Shown here in pieces: positions 32,191-43,252 of a DNA stretch of 64,000 nt. A program made the position numbers and the translations under genes. Within the stretch, counting starts at the first letter, position 1. Every line of letters begins with the position of its first letter. The DNA lies in the NCBI GenBank assembly GCA_021234155.1, contig JAJEKV010000032.1:14836283-14900282 (forward strand). The letters are read 5' to 3'. Under the pieces are notes generated by a model. That model saw only the letters and a program-made list of their open reading frames with translations. It had not been told where the DNA came from and made no database searches. This DNA is from Isoetes taiwanensis (Eukaryota; Streptophyta; Lycopodiopsida; Isoetales; Isoetaceae).

Positions 32191-33250
32191 GTGAATGGAG
32201 GTTTGAAGCAAAATATGAGGAGTTACAACCCACTAGTTATCCAAGGCTTTGAACGTGAACAATGGCAGCGCTTGATGCATGATTGTGGTCTGGAAGAGGT
32301 GGATGGCGATGGAACCTTCACTTGGTGCAATGGCTGGCTTGGAGCTGGTAGAGCATATGCATGTCATGACGGGGGCTACTATAATGCATTGGCAGCTACA
32401 TATTTGCATAATTTCTCTCGCCAAAATATGCTTGACAACTCTATTTCAGATCACAATCCGCAGTATTTATTTTGTTCTCAAGATGGGGCGCATAGCAGGA
32501 CCAAGACTTATTTCAAGTTAAACACTTCATACTTGAAGGATGAGGAGTTTAAAGATGGATGCAAGCAAACCTGGTCCTCTGAATTTGTGAGAAGGAAAGG
32601 AATGGCTGGGATTGTTGATGCTCTAGCTGCCGTGAAGTCTTTTGCTAAGAATTGCTACTAATCGAGGGATTTTGATTGCTCTGTACCAACAATTAATGGC
32701 TTGCAGGTCTGTTGTACCATCAGATGCCCAGCAGGAGAAGCAGATTTTGGCCAGCATTAGACAGATGGAAGCTGAGCAAGTTCATCACGCTCGAGTTAAA
32801 GCGGGCTTGCAATGGTTCAAAGAGGGGGATCGTTGCACAGGCTTCTTTTTTAGAGCTGCAAAAATTCGGAGACAAGTTTCTGCGATGGTGTCTCTCCAAG
32901 TTCAAGATGGACCTGTCATCTCTGATCCTCAGCAACTTAAGTTCTTTCTGCATGGCCACTTTTCTTCCTTTTTTGCTTCTCGTCGTCTTCCCTTCCAATC
33001 AGATTTTCAGGAGGCATTACTAGCAAAGATACACCCTATTATATCTGAGGAACAAAGAGCTACTCTAGAAGCAGAGATTACGGTGAATGATTTAGCAGAT
33101 GCTACCTTCCTTTTGAAGAAAGGAAAGTGTCCTGGAATTGATGGTATTCCTGTGGAGTTCTTTCAGGAGTTATGGGATTGGGTTGGCGATGATGTGTATG
33201 CACGCGTTACAGGATTTCAAGAGGCAAAGGCGTCTAGACAAAATTCTTAA
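32191..33250 (+). pseudogene. LINE-D endonuclease end and RT N-terminus
   Basis: The first frame (32191-32661) carries the end of an AP-endonuclease-like domain: GDGTFTWCNGWLGAGRAYA, then SISDHNP, which contains the conserved SDH catalytic motif. The second frame (32642-33250) has the linker before RT (LQWFKEGDRCTGFFFRAA) and the RT finger motif KGKCPGIDGIPVEFF. One frameshift separates them. Confidence 0.85.
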
Positions 33251-34690
33251 CTCGGGCTGCATTTCTCTTATTCCCAAGTGTAAGGAACCTTCAATAATTT
33301 CGGACTGGCGCCCTATCACTTTACTATCTTCTGTGTACAAGATTTTTGCCAAAGCTTATGCACAAAAGCTTCGGGATATTCTTGCTGATTCCATATCCTC
33401 TACACAGTCAGAATTTCTGCCACGATGATGCATATTAAACAATGTAGCTGCTGCCTATGAAGGTATTTACTGGGCTTGACTTCAGGGCCATGAAATTGTA
33501 TATTTGAAGCTGGACTTTGCAAAAGCATATGACAGTGTCGACTGGGCCTTCTTAGAGAAATGTCTCTTACGCTTTGGTTTTGGTGCACAATTCACAGCTG
33601 ATGTCATGAGGCTTCATTATTCTGCTCGTTCTTCTATTCTCTTCCAAGGGGAACCCTCAGCATTCTTTCAGGTGGATCGTGGCATCTGTCAGGGCTGCCC
33701 TTTTTAGCTCCATTGTTATTTACAGGGCCAGGCGAGGTCCTTGCCCAAGTCTTCTCTCTTACATTGTGAGGGAATCTTGCATGGACTTCCTATGAACAAT
33801 GGGTCGCAGGAGATCTGTAATCAATATGCGGATGACACTTTCCTTTTGCTGAGGGCAGATGAGCAAAATTTGCATAATGCCGTTTCCTTGTTGGATTCTT
33901 TTTCCCTAGCATCTGGTATTTTTGTGAGTTGGTAGAAGTGTACGTAACTATGGGCATTGGACTCTCCGTTCCACCATGTGTAGTCTGCCTATCCATGGAA
34001 GATCCTTCCCATGGTAAAGCAACCAAACTTCTTGGAATCCCCTCAGGGTGTTCATATCTCATCGAGATGCGTGGGAGGCAAAGGATTAAGGGCTTGAAAA
34101 GCACCTTTTTCGGTGGTCCACAAAATGAAGCTTTCCATGGCAAGACGAATCGTTGTGGCTAAGTCGGTTTTAAGCAAAGACCCATGTGTATATGGCTTCG
34201 CTCATGTTGGCTCCACGGTCAAAGATACAACTTCTCGCCGATTGTCGGGAACTTCATCGGGGAGGGAGGGAGAGGAGGGTGCCATCCAAAGTCGGGCTTG
34301 GAAAAGTGCATGTTGCCAAAGCATTTTGGCGGCCTTGAATGATCAATTTTCTTTTGCAGAGCAAGGTGATGATTTCTAAGTTTATTTGGAGAATTTTGAA
34401 TAATGTGGATGAGTCCCCGGGTTCCCGTCTTGTTTATCAGTCTTTGCAAATGTGCATTTCTTTTGGGTCTCGGTCTCTTAGGCCACTTTTCCCCTGGGCT
34501 CTATTTTATCCACTGACCGCATACCCTAATGCGTCCTCATTTCTTAGAGGATTGCTAGTTGCATGGGAGACTGTACAATCTCTATTTCATTTTCACCATC
34601 TTGCGCACACTAGCACTACTGCAAGTTGTTGGTGGATTCCATTGGACGGTGGTCCTCTCGTAGCTTCACCCACCCATTGACGCAAATACG
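33251..34690 (+). pseudogene. LINE-D reverse transcriptase core, broken
   Basis: Frames change repeatedly: LIPKCKEPSIISDWRPITLL at about 33275, then a stop region at 33425-33480. After that come LKLDFAKAYDSVDWAFL with the catalytic Asp (about 33510), GICQGCPF (about 33690, stop soon after), and NQYADDTFLLLRADEQN (about 33820). The catalytic Asp and YADD boxes are preserved even though the chain is interrupted at least four times. Confidence 0.85.
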
Positions 34691-35479
34691 ATGGAGAGCA
34701 AAGGTGTGCATATGATATCTGATTGGTATAATAATCAAAGGCAGTTGCTGACATGGGAAGAGTTTAGAGCTAAGTTCCTCCTTTTAAGGTGGGATCGAGC
34801 TATTTGGCAGAAGGTGTCTTCAATTCTTCCTCCAGTAGCACAAGTGGATGACCCCCAGCCTTGGGTAGTTCATGAGCGTGTCAAAGCAGATAAGTTGGTG
34901 AATTCCATGTACAAGGTCTTGCTTGATGCTGACGTCTTGCCTCCTTCGTCCAAGTGGCCTTTGGTCATTCCTAGGGATCGGCAGAAAGCAGTATGGAAAT
35001 GGGTATGGGATAAACTACTCCATCCCAAAGTATCTGTTTTATGGTGGCAAGTCACTCATCGTTGTCTGCGCGTTAATATTCTGGTGCACAGATTTCGTCC
35101 AGAGGTATCTGCACTTTGTCCCTTATGTGCACAGAGGGACGAGACAATTGAACATTGCTTCTTCCTATGTAGACATGTCAGACATGCTTGGTTGTGGCTT
35201 CAAGGCCTCTTTCATTGCAATTTGAATAGCCAGCAGGTGTTATTAGCAGTCTATCCAAGTAGTTGGGATAATTTGGCAAAAAGGGCGTTTCATTTGGCTT
35301 CTGCATGGATCATTTGGTCCATTTGGAAAAGAAGGAATCTTCTCATATTCAAAGGTCTTGCTTGTTCAGATGCACAGATCCTTCTTGATGCCCAGCAAGG
35401 AATTGTCAAAGCATTCAGGTGCTCATCAATTGCTAGCCGTATTTGGGAGCACTATCTTCAGATTCATACTTACTTATGA
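34691..35479 (+). CDS. LINE-D C-terminal ORF with zf-RVT (262 aa)
   Basis: Intact C-terminal part of LINE-D. LLHPKVSVLWWQVTHRCLRV leads into CPLCAQRDETIEHCFFLCRH, a complete zf-RVT Cys/His cluster, then the segment AFHLASAWIIWSIWKRRN and a natural stop at 35479. This region is thought to bind nucleic acid during target-primed reverse transcription. The start shown is only the first ATG after the upstream breaks. Confidence 0.85.
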   Translation: MESKGVHMISDWYNNQRQLLTWEEFRAKFLLLRWDRAIWQKVSSILPPVAQVDDPQPWVVHERVKADKLVNSMYKVLLDADVLPPSSKWPLVIPRDRQKAVWKWVWDKLLHPKVSVLWWQVTHRCLRVNILVHRFRPEVSALCPLCAQRDETIEHCFFLCRHVRHAWLWLQGLFHCNLNSQQVLLAVYPSSWDNLAKRAFHLASAWIIWSIWKRRNLLIFKGLACSDAQILLDAQQGIVKAFRCSSIASRIWEHYLQIHTYL

Positions 35480-35637
35480 GTTTTTGCTTGCTCTTCATAT
35501 TGTTTAGATGTTGTATTTGAGTGGGGTGGTCTTGCTCTGGTGGACATTCTCTCCACTGAGTTATTAGTGCCCATTGTACTCTGTAACTTTCTCTGGATAA
35601 TAAAGGCTCAAGTCCTTCAAAAAAAAAAAAAAAAAAA

Positions 35638-37536
35638 TTGTCTGAAGCAATGTCCAACAGAAAATACTAGAACCAATTTTGCATGGGAGAAATGAAAAAA
35701 TATAATGTTTGGACATCAACAACCAGTTCGCTTAAAATTTTAACCCAGTAAGTTTAGAACACTTGGCGAATTTCATACTTTAGAAGATAGTTATGGTGGC
35801 GAATATTTTCTTTTCTAAAAGTTTGAACATAGTACCTAAGGCAAATTTTTGCCTAGGGACATTGAAGTATATAAAAGAATGACTAAGTAATCTTTCCATT
35901 AACAAGCTTTCTACTAGTTTATTAAATGCAAAGCTTTGGAAATATTGTAACTAAAAGTCACGAATCAAAATCTACTAGACAAATTTTGCTATTCAATAGC
36001 ATAAGTTCTATTCTAACTATTAAAGCGCCAAATGCAAGTAGAAACAACTCAATAATAACCTTAGGAGTAAGAATATGAAATTAAAAATTGAGTAATCTTA
36101 TTATAGCATTTGGAAAGCTAATAACCTTATGAGTATAAGAGAGTATCAAATTGAACCACATTCACTCGATAAGCTAGCCATCGAATCACTATTCCCTCAG
36201 CAAGTAATTACACCATCGAAGCCAGTATCATTTGGTTGACTTATCATTGATCATCGGGCTTATAGGAAATACTATAGTGCATGTCTTACTAAAAATACTG
36301 TAGCACATGCTCTTGCAACATCGGCACCCCAGATTTTCTCCTTGTATATCATTTGGCACTGATAGAAACAAGCCATTGAACTTTGTATCCTCCAATCCGG
36401 CATGATCTGCATGATGTAATGCTTCAAATCTAAATGTTTTAAACTATTGTTAAGCCTAAACTAAATTTTGAGCTTAAACATAATAACCTAGTAAATCTAT
36501 AATATATCTTTTGTGCTCTGACTTTGAAGCATGTGTTGCATGATATATTTCCTACATAGTCTCAAATACAAGCGAGTAGAAGTACTGTAGACTACAATGA
36601 GCACATGTAAAGTATGTATAATTAAAAAGGGATGGAAAGGGCGACGGACGATGGGCGACGATGGAAAGGGCGACGATGGGCGATGGACAGGTCAGATGTT
36701 ATTTTGATTTTTAGAAGTAAAATAGCGCTTCTTTCCGGATGCCTGGACTGTAATAGACTGTATAGAAGTAGATAAACAAAACCTCAGGCGCGGGTCGATG
36801 AGCACTGAACAACGGAGGAATGGCTAGAGATATAGTCACCACTGTTATTGATATTTGGAATTTTGCTTCATGACTGATAAACCGATGTATATTTGGAAGG
36901 ATTCATATGAAAGAGTACTCAGAAATTGTCCCGGAAATTGGAAATTAAGATCTTCCTTAAACTCGGACTTAGAAGTGAACTTGTAGTATTACATAATGTT
37001 ATTAATCAATAATACCTTGCTTAATCCTGGGTTTAGAAATAGTGTGGTAGTATGTAATGGTACAGAATTCCGAAGATGGGTTGGGAACTCATACAAGGCG
37101 GGAGAGCCAAGTAGCCACGACCTCAGCTACAGTACAACGGTAACCTGATAATTTAAAATAATAGTCGTTTAACTATAAAACAGCTAATTATAGGCAATGG
37201 GTAACATTATTTAGAATTCTGGAGCGCTGGCGTATATAGGTATATATCACATATGAAAATAAATAAATAAATAATAAAATAATAGGAATCCGTCACGGCA
37301 GGGAACACGTAAAGTTGGTATTCGATTGAGAACGCGGCGTCAAATAGGTAAATAGGTAATTAAATTAAATAAATAATTAATCAATTAATTAATGTAGGAC
37401 GACAGGCACAGAATGATGATTATACGGAAGATAAAGTGGAGTACGAATGTCAGAAGACGGCAAGGAAGCTTATTGGTCACGCATACGAAAAACGTAAAGA
37501 GGAAATAGGACAGGATAAAGACAAGACGGGCAATTA
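35638..37536. other. No gene; AT-rich DNA with a short GC-rich microrepeat
   Basis: Nothing coding was recognised. At about 36633-36685 the words gggcgacgatgg and ggaaagggcgacg repeat irregularly. At 37255-37400 there are (aaat)n/(taat)n simple repeats. The stretch upstream of 37537 may hold the promoter of the PLATZ-like ORF, but no clear TATA box was chosen. Confidence 0.4.
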
Positions 37537-38271
37537 ATGTTGCCGGATATCATAAAGAGGCGGGGGGGACGTGAAATCAAAAACCCTAAAAGTAGCAAAT
37601 ATAACAGGAATAAGAAGGGGATACGCTGTTATTTAGCTCAGGACGAAATCAAGCATCGCCAACAGCAACCAGCCGATCAATTCCGCTTTAGTTTCGTCTC
37701 ACAATCCGACGGGCAGAAACAGATGGATAAGGGTAAGAGGGCTGTTATGCATCAGGATGGCGACGAGCAGACGGGCCGGAAGCGCCCGAGATCAAAGGTT
37801 CCAGGAAACCTCACGGTCCCTTACAATCCAGATCTAGAAGAAATTAACCCATGGTGCATCTGCGTTGGAGATTGTTACTGCCTTGAACAGGGATTAGCGG
37901 CATGCATCAACTGCGGGAGGGTTCATTGTTTATACTGTGAGAGGATTCATCACGCCCAATCCATGAAAGACGCCGGGTATGGTCTCCGTCTGCTTGAGGC
38001 GCTAGGAGTATTATCTGATAAAAACGACACAGTTCGAGAAGAGGATAAAAACAGGGTTTTGTTGTGTTTTAACGGGCTGCAGATAATTTCGTCCATGCAG
38101 AAATCAAAACAGTACCAGCACGAGCTTCAGATATGTGATCTTGGAAAGGTATGTATTCTATGTTGCGAGAAGAATCCGTTTGATTTCTTATGCAGAGGGT
38201 ATATGGCCCGAAATATAGAGAAGCGGAAGAAAGTGGGAGAGACATCGGCAGGGAAGAAAATTAAAAATTGA
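37537..38271 (+). CDS. Intronless PLATZ-like zinc-binding protein (244 aa)
   Basis: A single open frame with a basic N-terminus (residues 1-90, including GRKRPRSKVP, a possible nuclear signal). A Cys/His-rich domain follows from about residue 110: INPWCICVGDCYC, then CINCGRVHCLYCERIHH, later LQIISSMQKSK, and finally CILCCEKNPFDFLC. The order and spacing resemble PLATZ plant zinc-dependent DNA-binding proteins: Cys pairs, a His-rich turn, a Val-Gln-x-Tyr-Ile-Ile-Asn-like segment, then a last Cys cluster. Similarity is structural rather than strong. PLATZ genes usually have introns, so an intronless copy suggests a retrocopy or TE-associated gene. The real start could be Met-67 (MDKGKRAVM). It sits 0.9 kb upstream of recognisable LINE-A, and being a LINE-associated protein is an alternative. 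Confidence 0.45.
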   Translation: MLPDIIKRRGGREIKNPKSSKYNRNKKGIRCYLAQDEIKHRQQQPADQFRFSFVSQSDGQKQMDKGKRAVMHQDGDEQTGRKRPRSKVPGNLTVPYNPDLEEINPWCICVGDCYCLEQGLAACINCGRVHCLYCERIHHAQSMKDAGYGLRLLEALGVLSDKNDTVREEDKNRVLLCFNGLQIISSMQKSKQYQHELQICDLGKVCILCCEKNPFDFLCRGYMARNIEKRKKVGETSAGKKIKN

Positions 38272-39129
38272 GTTTTCAAAGACAGGAAGATCTTATCTGC
38301 AAGAAAGTATGCTGGGGGGATGATAGATTAGGATAAAAATATTTTCTCTAAATCGTTGCTACAGCTATTTTGTGACAGCTCCATCATCTGCATTACACCG
38401 CTTATATTTTGTTCTCTGTTTAATGTTTAATTTCTCGGATAGTCTACATGAATCAGAATTAGGCATTTTGTAATCAAGAATAGCTTTGCATATCAACTGC
38501 GGTTGAATCTGCCAAAAAGCACATGATTTACAGAATGCATGGACGTATTTTGTATGGGAAAAGGAAATATAGAAGCGGGGGAGAGATACCAAGTAGAAGA
38601 GAATATAGGACAAGAGCAGAACTGAGCTTGCTCTAAATTTTGTAAATTTTGTAAAATGTAAGGAAACATTTCGGAAATGAATGGAAACAATTTTGATGTA
38701 TAGTCGAATAGGGAACAAAAGGGAATATACATAATGCGAGCGAAAAGTAAAAACAGTTGTATGAACTAAAGGAGGTATACATAGCAACTTAGCGGAAATA
38801 TGAACGAAAGACAGACAAGGTGTATGAAGGATGGGACGACAGTTCAACGGGTGGCGAACCACATAGGAGTTAACGCATAATAAATAATATATTGTAGGGC
38901 ATGTAAAGAGGGTAAAGTAAAAACAGGTAAAAAGTCGAACATATGTAAGTTAGGAAATCGTTAGACATGAATATGAACGTAACCAAAATAGAAAGGGGAC
39001 GCATGCGTACGCTAACAAAAACACGGGAGTTCAATCACAGCAGAACACAAAAAGATACAAGAAAGGTAGGATAAACAGAAAGTATGGAGTAGAGATGTAT
39101 ATATGATATGTATGAACGCAGATGTACGG
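38272..39129. other. Purine-rich flank, possibly LINE-A 5' region
   Basis: No ORF with a recognised domain on either strand. The plus strand is A/G-rich like the LINE-A 5' region. It could belong to further, more decayed LINE-A monomers or to the 3' UTR of the PLATZ-like ORF; I cannot place the boundary. Confidence 0.3.
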
Positions 39130-39800
39130 ATGTACGGATACAATCTAATAAACAGTGAAAAGGAGAAGATGGTGTGGTAGATGGTGATGGTCAGTTTGTA
39201 CAGCAGTAGAGTTGCAGTTGTTGTGGAGTGTCGAGGTATCACTGTCTCTTTGGGGCAGTTCTCCTTCCTCCTCACTTGCTTTGTAACATTACCATTCTTT
39301 TAATATATTGCTGACACAGTTCTTCAAAAAAAAAAAAAGATGGTGCAAATAGGGAGAGGCGAAGTGATGGGACAGAGAGACGGACGTCTTCGCCATCCAC
39401 CAGGACAGAGTGGGGTAATTAGCCCACCGACTGGTGCCTTCCACTAAGCTACAGACACCAACCTATCCGGCCCTGGAGATACAACAACCACAAAGGATGG
39501 ACGAAAGGAAACAAATAAACAAGGGAACCATGAGTAGATGGTGCAAATAGGGGGAGGCAAAGCTATGGGACAGAGAGACGGGCGTCTCTGCCATACACCA
39601 GGACAAAGTGGGAAATAGCCCACCGGCTGGTGCCTACCACTAAGCAACAGACATCAACTTCTCCGGCCCCATAAAATGAAAGTGGAAAAACGGAGGTTGC
39701 CAAGTACGGGATAGTGGGAGACGACTCCCCAACCGTACACCAAGACAGTGAGGATCTAATCCTCCTATTGGTGCACCAAAGTCACAAACCCACTATCGAA
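39130..39800 (+). repeat. Tandem 5' monomers of LINE-A
   Basis: Two clear ~198-bp units start at gatggtgcaaatag (39340 and 39538). A third, more diverged unit runs from about 39696, and a partial unit lies before 39174. Shared words are gggacagagagacg, caccaggaca, agcccacc and ctggtgcc. Such 5' arrays act as promoters in some LINEs. Each unit can form short hairpins (agacg/cgtct and gtggg/cccac in units 1 and 2; gaggat/atcctc in unit 3). Confidence 0.75.
39175..39338 (+). mobile_element. 5'-truncated poly(A) retroinsertion with target duplication
   Basis: The aagatggtg at 39166-39174 is repeated right after the A-run (about 39337-39345), the expected flanking duplication. The ~160-bp insert ends acagttcttc(A)n, like LINE-C and LINE-D ends. 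It is most likely the 3' end of an L1-type LINE inserted in a LINE-A monomer. Confidence 0.78.
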
Positions 39801-41144
39801 AGGATACAACAAAACAAGATATTACATGTAACTACGGAAACCATGGAAATAAATACAAATCGGAGTTCCAATAAAAAAGACGCCGATAGAAATGGGCGGA
39901 CACAAGCAGCCGTTAATCATATCTTGGATGGGGAAAATTTGAAATTTGAAATTCAAATCCTGAAAGGCTGTGGAGGGAAACGCCCGAATGGATAAATGAG
40001 GGAATATAATATAGCAAGCCCACGGAAGAGAAGCAAGATACAGGAAAACACAGAAGAGAGCAAACGGCGAGAAAGGGATTTGGTGAAGCGGTATAGCCAC
40101 AACAAGGGATTGAGAGGAATGGCTAGCCAAACAGAGCTTTGGGAGCCGAAAGGTGAACTCAAACAAGATCTCGCAAGACTTCTGGCACAGATGGAAGTAA
40201 GATTGAGACCGGGTACCGAGGATGGAAGCGCCAACACACCGGGCGAACGCAAAGGCAAAAAAAACAAAGAGGCGATAGTGAAAGTGGAGGATCGGGTGCG
40301 GTGGAAGAGACCGAGGTAGAAATCCCAAGAGGATGGATGAGGTGGAGAAAGAAAAAGCGGAAATCATACAAAGGTTGGTGACATTAGAAAAGAAACAAAT
40401 AGATCTAGATGCGTGGTAGTTTTGATAGGATAAAACCTCACATACCGGAATTCAAGGAGCAGTGAAAGGATAAAGCATGATGTAAGATTGATAGGGGTAG
40501 CCGAAGGTCTAACGAGGACACGCTTCAATCGCAGAAATAATGGAGAACGCTTTCCGTGAGCACGTGAATGTGATAGTGAAAGCAAAGACGGGCATGGTGC
40601 ATGGAGAGGAAGGGCGAGGCACATAAATGTGACTATGAGGGACTTGGCAGCCAAGGAAAGAATCATCCATGCAGGGGTTCAAATCGTGAACGGACTCAAA
40701 GTACAAGAGGCTCTAAATGTACCATGCAAAGACAAGGGTTACACAGGAACCGCAAAAGTCGAGAGAATTGAGTCGGGAGAGTACAAAAGTGGGGTAAAAT
40801 GGGAAACTCTACCTCAAAAGAGGCCGAGAGAACACACCACAGGAACAGGCAACGCAGAGAGATGTGATGGACCCACAAGATCTGAAGGACAGGGACAGCA
40901 GAAACAGATAAGGGAAAAAGTACCATCTGGGTCAATGGACCGGGAAACAGTCCCCAAGATCCTAACGCAGACACAGCTAGGGTGGGGAAGTGGAAAAGAG
41001 GCCAAAAGAGACCTAGACCAAAACATAACCCCGACAAGGGAGACAGGGGGGGACCAGGGAACAAGGACGAGGGGACAGGTAAAGAAAGGACACGAACTAG
41101 ATCATCAAGGAGGCAGGGGGGTACAGAAAGGAAGGAAGAAATAA
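39714..41144 (+). pseudogene. LINE-A ORF1 (nucleic-acid-binding protein), broken
   Basis: Readable in pieces: 39714-39995, 39996-40319 (basic, helical: ESKRRERDLVKRY, KGELKQDLARLLAQME), then about 40470-40630 (HDVRLIGVAEGL), and 40629-41144 (MTMRDLAAKERIIHAGVQIV followed by a Lys/Arg/Gln-rich tail). The IGVAEG...MTMRDLAAKERI arrangement resembles the RNA-recognition-type core of LINE ORF1 proteins, with a coiled coil before it. At least three frame changes exist. The tail overlaps the start of ORF2 in another frame. Confidence 0.65.
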
Positions 41145-43252
41145 CGATCTGGTACTGGAACTGCACGGGATATCCTTGGGATGACGGAGAATGCTTACAC
41201 GCAGCAAGGGACCAGGATATCATATGCCTAGTGGAGACGTGGGAGCACAGCTCAAAGAGGCTACCAGACGAACCAGGATACACACTGTTCACATGTTGGA
41301 AGGAAAAGAACTACAAAGTAGGAAGAGGAAGCGCAGGGCTAGCCTGCTACATTAGGAATAGCAGTGTCAAAAAAGCATGTATTTTAGAAACCGACATTAA
41401 TAAAAGATACATGCTTATAAATATTGTAATGCTTGACTACAGAAATCTATATTTGCTAATAGTGTATTACCCACCTCAATGTGACAAACTGGAACTACTA
41501 AGCATGGGAGAAATCGTCATGAAACACAGAGATAAGGGATCGTTGATCATAGTAGGAGATATCAATGCAAGGACGGGGCAGGAACAGGCACAGAAAGCAG
41601 GGATAGACAAAGAGAGTGGACAATGGACATAGGCCGGAAGGGGGGAAGAATGGCAAAGGAACACAGTAGACGAAATGGAGGTGACAGCGAGAGGAGAAAC
41701 CCTGATAGAGGTATGTACAGCTACAGATACAGTTATATGCAATGGCCTAAGAAGATGGCAAGCCTCGGGCCAGTTCACAAGTACAAATGCTCACGAGAGT
41801 AGTATAGTAGACTATGTGATAGCAAATGAGGAAACAATAAGAGAAATCAGAAAGATGGAGTTAGGAGAATGGCCGTTAGGAGGAAGGGAGGGCCACAGAC
41901 CCATCATGCTCAAGATAAATGCGACAAGGGGAAGAACAGAAGACAGGCAAAGAAGAGGTAAACAGACCAAACTGACAGTCAAATTCAGAGAAAACAGAGT
42001 GGAAGCATTCATAAACACGGTAAAAAAGAAAATGAGAGATAAAGAATGGGGAGAGGAAATGAAGGACAGAGGGAACAACATGAATGACATCTTGGAAGAA
42101 GCAGCAAAAACAGCATTCGGGAGAAAAGAAAGAGGAAGAAGGGCTATAGCATTTCGAATGTCAGTATGGTTTGACGAGGCATGCATGGAACAAAGAAGAA
42201 AAGTCAAACAGGCAAAAGGAACTGAGACATACCACGAGGAACGTAACAAATATGTGAAGATACTGAAAAGAAAGAAAGTTCAGGACCTGAAAAACCACCA
42301 ATGGGGACTAGCCGAAGACTTGAAAAAATGGCTTAAGGAATTCTGGAACAATATGAAAATAGGCTCAAAAACAAAAGCAGGTACAACAGCAGGAGAGGAG
42401 GGGGGAGGAATGGAAATAGAAATAGACTGGACAAGATACCTGGAACGTCTATACAAAATAGGGGCTGCACCAATCCTGGCTCCGGAAGGTAGACACAAAC
42501 ATTCCTTCTCCAAGGAAGAGGTGACATGGGCACTAAACAAGATGGCAAATAATAAGGCACCGGATCTGTATGGGCTAACAGCGGAGATGTTGAAATGCGT
42601 AGAAACACAGATAGTAGGGATCATAACAGAAATATTCAATGAGGTAATACATTCAGGCCTACCAGAAAGATGGCAGTTTAATAAAGTAATTCCGCTCCAT
42701 AAAGGGGGAAACAGAGAAGAACCGAGTAATTATAGGACCATCATGGTCAGTTCAGTATTCGCGAAATGGTTCGGGAAAACATTGGATCAGAAACTGAAAA
42801 TTTGGGCAGAAACAGGGAAACTCAGAGCACAAGGCCAGGCTGGTTTTCGACCGGAGTACTCGACTACGGACCATCTGGTGACTCTAAGGACAATGATAGA
42901 ACAGGCAAAGGAGAGTAACAAGAAGATCATATGCGGCTTCATGGACTTTAAAAAAGCCTTCGACACAGTACCCAGAGATAAACTCCTACTTAGACTAATA
43001 GGACTAAGAGCACCAGAAGGGTTAGTAGGATCAATTGCAAGGCTATATCAAAAGGTATATGCCAAGATAGAGGGGGAAGGGGAAGCCATAGATTGCGACA
43101 CAGGAGTAAAGCAAGGATGCCCACTATCACCCACACTTTTTGGGATATACATAGATGCTCTACAGGAATTTTTCAAGGAAAGAGAGGGAGACAGGGAAGC
43201 ACCAATGATAGGGAGAACAAAAGTTCCAATAATGCTATATCGGATGACTTAG
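40982..43252 (+). pseudogene. LINE-A ORF2: AP-type endonuclease and reverse transcriptase
   Basis: One frame interrupted by TAG at 41630-41632. The endonuclease shows the expected residues in order: WNCTG, CLVETW, VYYPPQ, VGDINARTG and, after the TAG, SIVDYVIAN and GHRPI. The RT follows: APDLYGLTAEML, VIPLHKGG, QAGFRPEYSTTDH, MDFKKAFDTVPRDK with the catalytic Asp, and GVKQGCPLSPTLF. The frame ends at 43252 because a single base is missing inside the YADD codons (43239-43243). The enzyme would nick DNA and prime reverse transcription; this copy makes neither a full endonuclease nor an active RT. Confidence 0.88.

Larger units (their letters stand above)
32191..35637 (+). mobile_element. LINE-D: 5'-truncated L1-type element with poly(A)
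   Basis: Starts within the endonuclease, continues through RT and zf-RVT, and ends in caagtccttc plus 19 A (35619-35637), preceded by the signal-like aataaagg. About 3.4 kb long. Several frameshifts and stops interrupt RT, but the last 262 codons are intact. Same family as LINE-C. No clear target duplication was found. Confidence 0.88.

Noticed and set aside
32101-35660. Target duplication for LINE-D (tgaagcaa near 32120 or 32204 and at 35643)
   Set aside because: The eight-base match occurs twice upstream and does not abut the element ends, so it is not reliable.
36633-36685. gggcgacgatgg repeats as a CRISPR-like or regulatory array
   Set aside because: Units are irregular and overlapping without spacers; a simple slippage repeat in a plant genome.
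40364-41292. Long minus-strand ORFs rich in Leu, Ser and Pro opposite LINE-A
   Set aside because: They mirror the purine-rich plus-strand ORF1/ORF2 sequence and have no domain; shadows.
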